Source: Actinomycetes bacterium
GTDB lineage: Bacteria; Actinomycetota; Actinomycetes; Actinomycetales; Dermatophilaceae
Direction of reading: 5' to 3'
DNA: 5,307 nt
Assembly (NCBI GenBank): GCA_023389095.1
Contig: JAEWFB010000532.1
Location: 1-5,307, forward strand
Under the pieces are notes generated by a model. It was not told where the DNA came from. It did not search any database and saw only the letters and a list, made by a program, of their open reading frames with translations. The stretch's first letter is position 1. Every line of letters begins with the position of its first letter. A program made the position numbers and the translations under genes. Of the stretch, positions 1 to 4,683 are shown in pieces.

Positions 1-56
1 CCGCCGACGACGCCGACGACGGGAAATCCTCCGGGGGCGCGCTTGGGCTGGCTCAC
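1..56 (-). CDS. purK: PurK N-terminus, partial (5-(carboxyamino)imidazole ribonucleotide synthase)
   Basis: This is the beginning of a gene that runs off the left edge; only 18 codons plus two bases are visible. Reading down from GTG at 56-54 gives VSQPKRAPGGFPVVGVVG, next residue G. A short basic leader followed by a Val/Gly-rich strand-turn is how actinobacterial PurK proteins begin (the family continues GGQLARM), so the match rests on this glycine-rich nucleotide-binding start. PurK uses ATP and bicarbonate to convert AIR to N5-CAIR in cytosolic purine synthesis. It starts 25 nt after the gtrA stop on the same strand, and gtrA followed by purK is a familiar order in actinobacteria. There is no good Shine-Dalgarno; a TTG three codons upstream is a less likely start. 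Another ATP-grasp or Rossmann-like protein cannot be excluded from so few residues. Confidence 0.72.
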   Translation of the reverse strand, partial: MSQPKRAPGGFPVVGVVG

Positions 57-64
57 GGCGCCCA

Positions 65-70
65 AGCGTA
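65..70 (-). promoter_or_regulatory. Possible -10 element for leaderless purK
   Basis: On the minus strand the hexamer TACGCT (form TANNNT) ends 8 nt before the purK GTG. The gap between gtrA and purK has no convincing ribosome binding site, so a leaderless transcript starting at or near the GTG is possible. No -35 resembling TTGACA lies 16-18 nt upstream. Translational coupling from gtrA is an equally good explanation. Confidence 0.22.
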
Positions 71-81
71 GCCGCGCCCGC

Positions 82-726
82 TCAGGCGCGAGCGTCCGGT
101 CCGGCCGAGGCGGCCCGCGCGACGCCCGCGGGCTCTCCCGGCCGCTCGCCCGGCTCGGCGAGGACGGCCTCGGCGTGGCTCGGGTCGGCGAGGTCGGGGT
201 GGTGGGTGCGCACGGCGGCGAACGTCCACATCTTGTTGAGCACGAACGAGACCGGGGTGGTCACGGCGATGACGATGAGCTGGGCCCAGTAGAGGCGGGT
301 GCGGAAGCCCGTCGAGTTGTCGAACACCGACTCGGGCAGGTGCAGCGCGGAGCTGGGGTGCATGAGGAGGGTCAGCAGCACGAGGCCGACCACCTGGGCG
401 AGCAGCCCGACCGCGAGGAACGGCAGGTACTCGCGCAGCCACGGCGAGCGCCGGCTCGTGCGGAAGGTCCAGGACCGGTTGAGCTGGAAGTTCCACAGGT
501 TGGCCACGAGGAACGCGATCGTCGAGTACACGTGGTACCAGCGGACGTGGTAGTCGGTGCCCGGCAGCGCGAGGATGGCGTCGTGCTCGTCGGGGCCGAG
601 CTTCTTGACGAGGATCAGCGTGACCATGTTGACGAGCACGCCGGAGACGCCCACGGCCCCGAACCGGAAGAGCAGCACCCAGTTGTGGCGGTGGCGCACG
701 AACAGGAAGTGGTGCACGCGCCTCAC
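82..726 (-). CDS. GtrA-family four-helix membrane protein
   Basis: A 214-residue integral membrane protein of the GtrA/DPMS (PF04138-type) family. Members help move or present polyprenyl-linked sugars across the membrane for cell-surface glycans or teichoic acid modification. Four hydrophobic segments are visible at about 18-40, 66-86, 101-121 and 147-168. The family signature occurs twice: NFQLNRSWTF at 79-88 after helix 2, and SFVLNKMWTF at 160-169 after helix 4. An extra stretch of about 25 residues (42-66) separates helices 1 and 2. Residues 172-214 form an Ala/Glu/Pro-rich, probably disordered cytoplasmic tail beyond the usual family end. The start is GTG at 726 with AGGG seven bases upstream; a second GTG lies at codon 4. 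It follows the histidine kinase by 77 nt and precedes purK by 25 nt. No glycosyltransferase is visible nearby, so the lipid-sugar substrate is unknown. Confidence 0.88.
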   Translation of the reverse strand: MRRVHHFLFVRHRHNWVLLFRFGAVGVSGVLVNMVTLILVKKLGPDEHDAILALPGTDYHVRWYHVYSTIAFLVANLWNFQLNRSWTFRTSRRSPWLREYLPFLAVGLLAQVVGLVLLTLLMHPSSALHLPESVFDNSTGFRTRLYWAQLIVIAVTTPVSFVLNKMWTFAAVRTHHPDLADPSHAEAVLAEPGERPGEPAGVARAASAGPDARA

Positions 727-732
727 GGGCGC

Positions 733-738
733 ACCCTA
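733..738 (-). promoter_or_regulatory. Ambiguous -10 hexamer or ribosome binding site before gtrA
   Basis: TAGGGT sits on the minus strand and ends 6 nt before the gtrA GTG. It fits the actinobacterial -10 form TANNNT at the spacing expected of a leaderless transcript, but its AGGG core is also a usable Shine-Dalgarno at 7-nt spacing. No clear -35 box is seen 16-18 nt upstream, so the RBS reading is at least as likely. It touches the foot of the hairpin at 738-788. Confidence 0.25.
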
Positions 739-788
739 CCCCGGCTTCCCGGACGCTCCTGCAGGTTCGGCAGGGAACACCCGGGGGT
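738..788 (-). terminator. Imperfect long hairpin between the kinase gene and gtrA
   Basis: In the 77-nt gap the RNA could fold as follows. ACCCC plus GG (788-781, with C783 bulged) pairs with CC plus GGGGT (744-738). Beyond a 3 x 1 internal loop, TTCCC (777-773) pairs with GGGAA (750-746). That gives seven and five pairs closing a 22-nt loop that contains the palindrome CCTGCAGG. It begins 15 nt after the kinase stop. There is no U-tract, so it is not a classic intrinsic terminator, though many actinobacterial 3' hairpins lack one. It could also be an attenuator, a processing site or an mRNA-stability element; its lower foot lies 11 nt from the gtrA start. Confidence 0.35.
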
Positions 789-803
789 CCGTCCAGCCAG
801 GAC

Positions 804-1832
804 TCAGTCGGTCTCGGCCTCGGACAGGAACAGGGCGAACCGCGCCGGCTGGGCCTGCACGAGGTCGAGGCGTCCGCCGTTGGACTCGGCGAGGTCGCGG
901 GCCAGCGCCAGCCCCAGCCCGGTGCTGCCGCCGGCGCCGCTGCTGACCGACCGCTCGAAGATGTGCGGGGCCATCGCGGCGGGCACGCCGTCGCCCTGGT
1001 CGCTGACCTCGACGATGACCGACGGGCCGGAGCGTCGCGCGTGGATGTCGACCGTGCCCCGGCCGTGCACGAGGGAGTTCTCGAGCAGCGTCGAGAGGAT
1101 CTGCGACAGCGCCACCGGCGTCGACCGGACGAAGAGGCCCCGCTCGCCGCGGACGCGCACCGAGCGCCGGGCCTGCTCGAACGCCGGCTGCCACTCGCGC
1201 TGCAGCGCGGCGATGACCGAGTCGAGGGACACCGCCGGGGAGGGACCACCAGAGCCCCGTGCCCGCCCGAGGAGGTCGTCGACGACGCGGGTCAGCCGCT
1301 CCACCTGGGCGATGGCGATGTTCGCCTCCTCCTTGACCACCTCGGCGTCGTCGGTCTCGGAGATCTCCTCGAGGCGCATGAGCAGGGCGGTGAGGGGCGT
1401 GCGCAGCTGGTGGCTGGCGTCGGCGGCGAAGTCGCGCTCGGCGGCGAGCGACTTGGTCATGTCGTGGGCCCGGCGCGTCATGACACCGGACACCTCGTCG
1501 ATCTCGGAGATGCCGGAGTGGACCGGCGTCAGGCGCGCCTCGCCGTTGGCGAAGCGCGAGGCGAGATGGAGCAGCTGCTGGGAGGCGTCCTCGACGCGCT
1601 GGCGCCAGGCCCGGGTCGCCACGAAAGCACCGCCGGCCGACACGGCGGCGACCGCCACCATCGCGGCCGCGAACCAGCCGACGGCCACGAGCGGGTCGGG
1701 GTCGAGCCACGCCGCGACCTGGTCGGGCTGCTGCGTGAGGCTCCACCAGACGACGCCCGTGGCGAGGACGAGGCACAGCCCGGCGGTGACCCCCACGACG
1801 ACGAACGTCATCCGGTCGAGCAGGCGCCTCAT
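804..1832 (-). CDS. Two-component sensor histidine kinase with minimal sensor
   Basis: A 342-residue membrane histidine kinase. Two transmembrane helices (about 9-31 and 48-73) flank an outside loop of only about 16 residues. A HAMP-like linker follows (about 74-130), then the dimerisation/phosphoacceptor domain with H-box DASHQLRTPL (His141), and an HATPase_c domain. That domain shows the N-box LLENSLVHG (Asn252), G1 box DQGDG (278-282), F-box Phe292 and G2 box GSTGLGLAL (302-310). All residues for ATP binding and autophosphorylation appear present; the N-box position four residues before Asn252 is Thr rather than the usual Asn. The ATG at 1832 is chosen because it follows the response regulator TGA by one base and has GGAG at good spacing; an ATG 14 codons upstream would overlap the regulator. 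The pair is surely co-transcribed and probably translationally coupled. With so little outside the membrane, the signal is likely intramembrane or delivered by a partner protein. No specific named system is recognised. Confidence 0.93.
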   Translation of the reverse strand: MRRLLDRMTFVVVGVTAGLCLVLATGVVWWSLTQQPDQVAAWLDPDPLVAVGWFAAAMVAVAAVSAGGAFVATRAWRQRVEDASQQLLHLASRFANGEARLTPVHSGISEIDEVSGVMTRRAHDMTKSLAAERDFAADASHQLRTPLTALLMRLEEISETDDAEVVKEEANIAIAQVERLTRVVDDLLGRARGSGGPSPAVSLDSVIAALQREWQPAFEQARRSVRVRGERGLFVRSTPVALSQILSTLLENSLVHGRGTVDIHARRSGPSVIVEVSDQGDGVPAAMAPHIFERSVSSGAGGSTGLGLALARDLAESNGGRLDLVQAQPARFALFLSEAETD

Positions 1833-1833
1833 C

Positions 1834-2511
1834 TCACTCCGCCTGGGGACGTTCGAAGCGGAAGCCGACGCCACGGACGGTGGCGATGTACTGCGGCGAG
1901 GTGGCGTCGTCGCCGAGCTTGCGCCGCAGGACCGAGATGTGCATGTCGAGCGTCTTGGTCGACCCGAACCACGCGGTGTCCCAGATCTCGCGCATCAGCT
2001 GCTCGCGGGAGACGACCTTGCCCTGCTCACGCACGAGGACCCGGAGCAGGTCGAACTCCTTGGCCGTCAGCTGCAGCTCCTGGCCCTTGAACCAGGCGCG
2101 GCGGCCGTCGGAGTCGATGCGGACCAGCTCGCCGGAGGCGACGACCTCGGTGGGCGTGCGTCGCAGCAGGGCCCGCACCCGGGCCAGCAGCTCGGCGAGG
2201 CGGAACGGCTTGGTCACGTAGTCGTCGGCCCCGGCGTCGAGGCCCACGACGGTGTCGACCTCGTCGGCGCGGGCCGTGAGGATGAGGACCGGGATGGTGC
2301 GGCCCTCGGCGCGGATCCGCCGGCACACCTCGAGGCCGTCGATCTTGGGCAGGCCGAGGTCGAGCAGGACGAGGTCGGGGTTCTCCTTGGCGCCGTCGAG
2401 GGCGGCTGACCCGTCCTCGCGCACGTCGACGTCGTACCCCTCGCGCCGCAGCGCCCGCGCCAGCGGTTCCGAGATGGCCGGATCGTCCTCCGCCAGGAGC
2501 ACTCGCGTCAT
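1834..2511 (-). CDS. OmpR/PhoB-family response regulator
   Basis: A 225-residue DNA-binding response regulator, the usual length for the family. Its receiver domain (about 2-118) has the acidic pocket Glu8-Asp9-Asp10, phosphoacceptor Asp51 in LVLLDLGLP, switch Thr79 in LILTA and Lys101 in YVTKPF. The C-terminal winged helix (about 128-222) shows LTAKEFDLLRVLV, the recognition-helix region TKTLDMHISVLRRKLG and the wing TVRGVGFRF, all diagnostic of Trans_reg_C. Phosphotransfer from the kinase encoded one base downstream should control its binding to direct-repeat DNA sites. ATG at 2511 is preferred because the receiver fold starts immediately and GAGG lies 8 nt upstream (2520-2523). The frame stays open for a long way upstream, but those codons have no domain. 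Regulated targets are unknown; autoregulation through the GGAC array in its leader is a possibility. Confidence 0.95.
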   Translation of the reverse strand: MTRVLLAEDDPAISEPLARALRREGYDVDVREDGSAALDGAKENPDLVLLDLGLPKIDGLEVCRRIRAEGRTIPVLILTARADEVDTVVGLDAGADDYVTKPFRLAELLARVRALLRRTPTEVVASGELVRIDSDGRRAWFKGQELQLTAKEFDLLRVLVREQGKVVSREQLMREIWDTAWFGSTKTLDMHISVLRRKLGDDATSPQYIATVRGVGFRFERPQAE

Positions 2512-2544
2512 GTCACCGTCCTCACATCGCTCGCGGCCGCCACC

Positions 2545-2591
2545 GGGCTGTCCGGGTCGTCCGGATCGTCCCAGCGGTCCGGGGGTGGTCC
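2545..2591 (-). repeat. 9-nt periodic GGAC direct repeats in the regulator leader
   Basis: On the minus strand, successive units start with GGAC at 2591 (11-nt unit), 2580, 2571, 2562 and 2553, the last four at an exact 9-nt period: GGACCGCTG, GGACGATCC, GGACGACCC, GGACAGCCC. A degenerate GGTGGCGGC follows. The array lies between the candidate promoter (2607-2612) and the response regulator start, so it would be in the 5' untranslated leader. It could be a binding site for a dimeric or multimeric regulator, including the OmpR-type protein encoded next. It could also be a remnant of slippage in GC-rich DNA. Confidence 0.5.
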
Positions 2592-2606
2592 GGGCCGGCC
2601 GTGGGC

Positions 2607-2634
2607 AGCCTATCGACAAAGGGACGATTCGCAC
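2607..2634 (-). promoter_or_regulatory. Candidate sigma-A-type promoter for the two-component operon
   Basis: The minus-strand hexamer TAGGCT at 2612-2607 matches the actinobacterial -10 form TANNNT closely. Sixteen bases upstream, GTGCGA (2634-2629) gives a weak three-of-six -35; it is the second copy of a tandem GTGCGAGTGCGA. The spacer (2613-2628) is less GC-rich than its surroundings, as promoters usually are in such genomes. Transcription would start near 2600, giving a leader of about 90 nt before the response regulator ATG. Confidence 0.5.
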
Positions 2635-2659
2635 TCGCACGCACCCACCGACGCTCCGC

Positions 2660-2679
2660 GGCGACCGGCGCGGGTCGCC
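2660..2679 (-). terminator. GC-rich hairpin after the hydratase gene
   Basis: A perfect seven-base inverted repeat, GGCGACC (2679-2673) and GGTCGCC (2666-2660), closes a 6-nt loop, starting 28 nt after the hydratase stop. No U-tract follows, which is common for actinobacterial terminators. Its place between the hydratase stop and the next candidate promoter suggests it ends the birA-cyclase-hydratase transcript. Confidence 0.45.
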
Positions 2680-2707
2680 TCGAGGTTCCCCCCGGACGCG
2701 TTCCGGG

Positions 2708-3541
2708 TCAGCGCCCCGGCCACTCCGGGCGCCGCTTCTCGGCGAAGGCCGCCACGCCCTCGCGCCGGTCGCCGGAGAAGGCGGTGGCGCGCCAGCACGC
2801 GTCCTCGATCTCGAGGCCGGCCGCGAGGTCGACGTCGGCGCCGAGGCGCATGGCCCGCTTGGCGTTGCGCAGCCCGACGGGCGAGTTGGCCGCGATGACG
2901 GCCGCGAGCTCCAGCGCCCGGGTGCGGGCGGTGCCCGCCGGGACCACCTCATCGACGGCGCCGAGCTCCAGCGCCTCGGCCGCCCCGAGGCGGGCCGCGG
3001 TGAAGATCGCCCGGGCGGCCCGGGACCACCCGACGCGGCGGACGAGCAGCTGGGTGCCACCCCCGCCGGGGATGACGCCGACGCCCACCTCGGGCAGCCC
3101 GACCGTGGCGGCGTCGCCGGCGACGACGACGTCGCACGACAGCGCCAGCTCGAACCCGCCACCGAGCGCGAACCCGTCGACGGCGGCGATGGCCGGCACC
3201 GGCAGCCCGAGCACGCCACCGTAGGCGGCCCGCGCCACGGGACGCTGCTCCATGAGGTCGGCGTCGGTGAAGGCGTTGCGCTCCTTGAGGTCGGCGCCGA
3301 CGCAGAAGGCCTTCGGGTGGCTCGAGGTGAGCACGACGCAGCGCACCGACGCGTCGGCCGCCACGGCGTCGGTGGCCGCGGCGATCGCCCGGGCCATGTC
3401 GGTGGAGACGGCGTTCATGGCCGCGGGCCGGTCGAGGACGATCTCGGCGACGTGCGCCAGGGACGGCTCGTCGAAGTGCTCGACGCGGACGAGCTGGTCC
3501 GGGGTGGCTGTCTGGTCGGGCTGGCTGGTCGGGCTGGTCAC
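2708..3541 (-). CDS. Enoyl-CoA hydratase/isomerase, AUH/LiuC-like
   Basis: A 277-residue crotonase-superfamily enzyme that adds water across the double bond of an enoyl-CoA thioester in the cytosol. Both catalytic glutamates are in their usual settings: Glu131 in ALGGGFELALSCD and Glu151 in GLPEVGVGVIPGGGGTQ. The oxyanion-hole loops are AFCVGADL (78-85) and GGG near 128. The run FCVGADLKER and the C-terminal DRREGVAAFAEKRRPEW resemble AUH-type proteins (methylglutaconyl-CoA hydratase, leucine breakdown), but other short or branched enoyl-CoAs are possible and EchA/PaaF-type assignments cannot be excluded. Residues 1-18 are a Pro/Thr/Gln-rich leader outside the fold, coded partly by a 13-bp tandem repeat. 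GTG at 3541 is chosen because AGGAG lies seven bases before it. It follows the cyclase stop by 40 nt, so the two are probably in one operon. Confidence 0.92.
   Translation of the reverse strand: MTSPTSQPDQTATPDQLVRVEHFDEPSLAHVAEIVLDRPAAMNAVSTDMARAIAAATDAVAADASVRCVVLTSSHPKAFCVGADLKERNAFTDADLMEQRPVARAAYGGVLGLPVPAIAAVDGFALGGGFELALSCDVVVAGDAATVGLPEVGVGVIPGGGGTQLLVRRVGWSRAARAIFTAARLGAAEALELGAVDEVVPAGTARTRALELAAVIAANSPVGLRNAKRAMRLGADVDLAAGLEIEDACWRATAFSGDRREGVAAFAEKRRPEWPGR
3512..3537. repeat. Perfect 13-bp tandem duplication inside the hydratase 5' end
   Basis: The plus strand carries CTGGTCGGGCTGG twice without a mismatch (3512-3524 and 3525-3537), immediately inside the hydratase start codon at 3541. 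It encodes part of the disordered leader (SPTSQPDQ region). The unit is not a multiple of three, so gain or loss of one copy would shift the frame just after the start. Confidence 0.9.
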
Positions 3542-3581
3542 GGCGGGTCTCCTGGCGGCGGTGCGAGGTGGCGGGTGGTGG

Positions 3582-4667
3582 TCAGGACGTGCGGCGCCCG
3601 GTGGCCGGCGCGCGGCGCAGCAGCGAGGGCGTCACCGGTCCGACGCCGCGCAGGATGCGACGGCGCTGGCCGGTCAGCTCGAAGCCCGACATCGCCGCGA
3701 GCTCTCGGGCCAGCGTCGCGTCGACGAGGACGGTGCCGGCCTGGGCGACGGCGGTCAGGCGCGAGGCCCGGTTGACGGTGGTGCCGAAGACGTCGCCGAG
3801 GCGGGAGATGATCGGGCCGCGGGCCATCCCACAGCGCACGTCGGGCAGCACGTCGTCCTCGGTCATGGTCTCCACGAGGTCGAGGGCGATGGCAGCCGCG
3901 GGACCGACCCCGACGGTCGTGAAGAGCACCTCGTCGCCGACGGTCTTGATGAGACGGCCGCCGTGCGCGGTGATGACGTCGGCGGACAGCGCCTCGAAGC
4001 GCGAGACGAGCCGGGCGAGGTCACGTTCGGACATCCGCCGCACGAGGGCCGTGAAGTTGACGAGGTCGGCGAACCCCACGGAGCGCATCTTGGTCAGGCC
4101 GTAGGACTCGGGGTCGGCGTCGGCGAGCATGCGCGACACCGTCGCCGACAGGTGCCGTCGCCACGCGTAGACGAGCAGGGGCTCGAGCCGGTCGGTGAGC
4201 GCGGCGAGGCGGCGAGCGGTCTCCTCGGCGGTCTCGATGCCGGGCACCGCGCGCGACTCCCCCTCGTCGTGCTCGTCGTCGGCGTGGGCGGCCGACCACT
4301 CGGACTCGACGGCCTCGGCGATGAGCTGGGACTGCCAGCCGGCGAGGCGGTCCGTGGAGCGCGCGAAGGCCCGGGTCATCGCGAGCGCCGTGGTCTCGTC
4401 GAGCAGGCCGTCGCGGACGATCGCGGCCACGGCCGTCAGGGCCCGCTGGTCGGCCTCGGTGAACAGCTCGTCGTCGGTGTCGACGACCGGGAAGCCGAGC
4501 GCGTGCCAGAAGCGGCGCGCCGACAGCAGCGACACCTCCGCACCACGGCTGACGTCGCGGCGACGCAGCTCGAGCGGCCGCCCGAGCAGCTGCTCGGTGT
4601 AGTCGCGGGTGGCCCGCTCCTCGGCGTCTTCGCCGTCGGGGCCCGGCTCCGTCATGGGGCCGATCAT
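3582..4667 (-). CDS. cya: Class III adenylate cyclase with N-terminal regulatory domain
   Basis: A 361-residue soluble cyclase that makes cAMP from ATP. The catalytic domain (about 190-320) holds all six canonical residues at canonical spacing. Metal-binding Asp201 is in FADLVNFT and Asp245 in KTVGDEVLF; adenine-specifying Lys241 and Asp292 are in KTVGD and GDVFGTTVN; transition-state Asn299 and Arg303 are in VNRASR. A homodimer would therefore carry two complete active sites. Residues about 20-125 are helical and contain a small winged-helix-like stretch (RDVSRGAEVSLLSARRFWHALGFPVVDTDDELFTEADQRAL region). They resemble the regulatory half of mycobacterial Rv1264/Rv2212, which controls activity. 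An acidic linker (129-150, ADDEHDEGES) joins the halves. No membrane segment is seen. ATG at 4667 has AGGG seven bases upstream; a second ATG at 4655 lacks one. It starts 16 nt after the birA stop. The symbol follows use in Streptomyces; the family call is firm and the regulatory input is inferred. Confidence 0.93.
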   Translation of the reverse strand: MIGPMTEPGPDGEDAEERATRDYTEQLLGRPLELRRRDVSRGAEVSLLSARRFWHALGFPVVDTDDELFTEADQRALTAVAAIVRDGLLDETTALAMTRAFARSTDRLAGWQSQLIAEAVESEWSAAHADDEHDEGESRAVPGIETAEETARRLAALTDRLEPLLVYAWRRHLSATVSRMLADADPESYGLTKMRSVGFADLVNFTALVRRMSERDLARLVSRFEALSADVITAHGGRLIKTVGDEVLFTTVGVGPAAAIALDLVETMTEDDVLPDVRCGMARGPIISRLGDVFGTTVNRASRLTAVAQAGTVLVDATLARELAAMSGFELTGQRRRILRGVGPVTPSLLRRAPATGRRTS

Positions 4668-4683
4668 GCCAGCACCCTTTCGT

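Noticed and set aside
1833..1874. Upstream ATG at 1874 for the histidine kinase.
   Set aside because: It would overlap the end of the response regulator by about 40 nt and lacks a good ribosome site; ATG 1832 directly follows the stop with GGAG in place.
43..2409. A 788-codon plus-strand open frame crossing gtrA, the kinase and the regulator.
   Set aside because: Composition is Arg/Gly/His-rich with no domain, it lies opposite three clear genes, and long antisense frames are expected when stop codons are rare in high-GC DNA.
2545..2591. CRISPR-like interpretation of the GGAC array.
   Set aside because: The period is 9 nt with only four fixed bases; there are no 25-35-bp repeats or spacers and no cas genes.
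2610..2798. Small 62-codon minus-strand frame covering the hydratase end and the intergenic hairpin.
   Set aside because: No ribosome site or recognisable motif; most of it is an alternative frame of the hydratase C-terminus.
2512..3219. Long upstream extension of the response regulator frame.
   Set aside because: The receiver domain starts at the ATG at 2511. The upstream codons are Arg/Pro/Ser-rich, overlap the hydratase gene on the same strand in another frame, and cross the candidate promoter.
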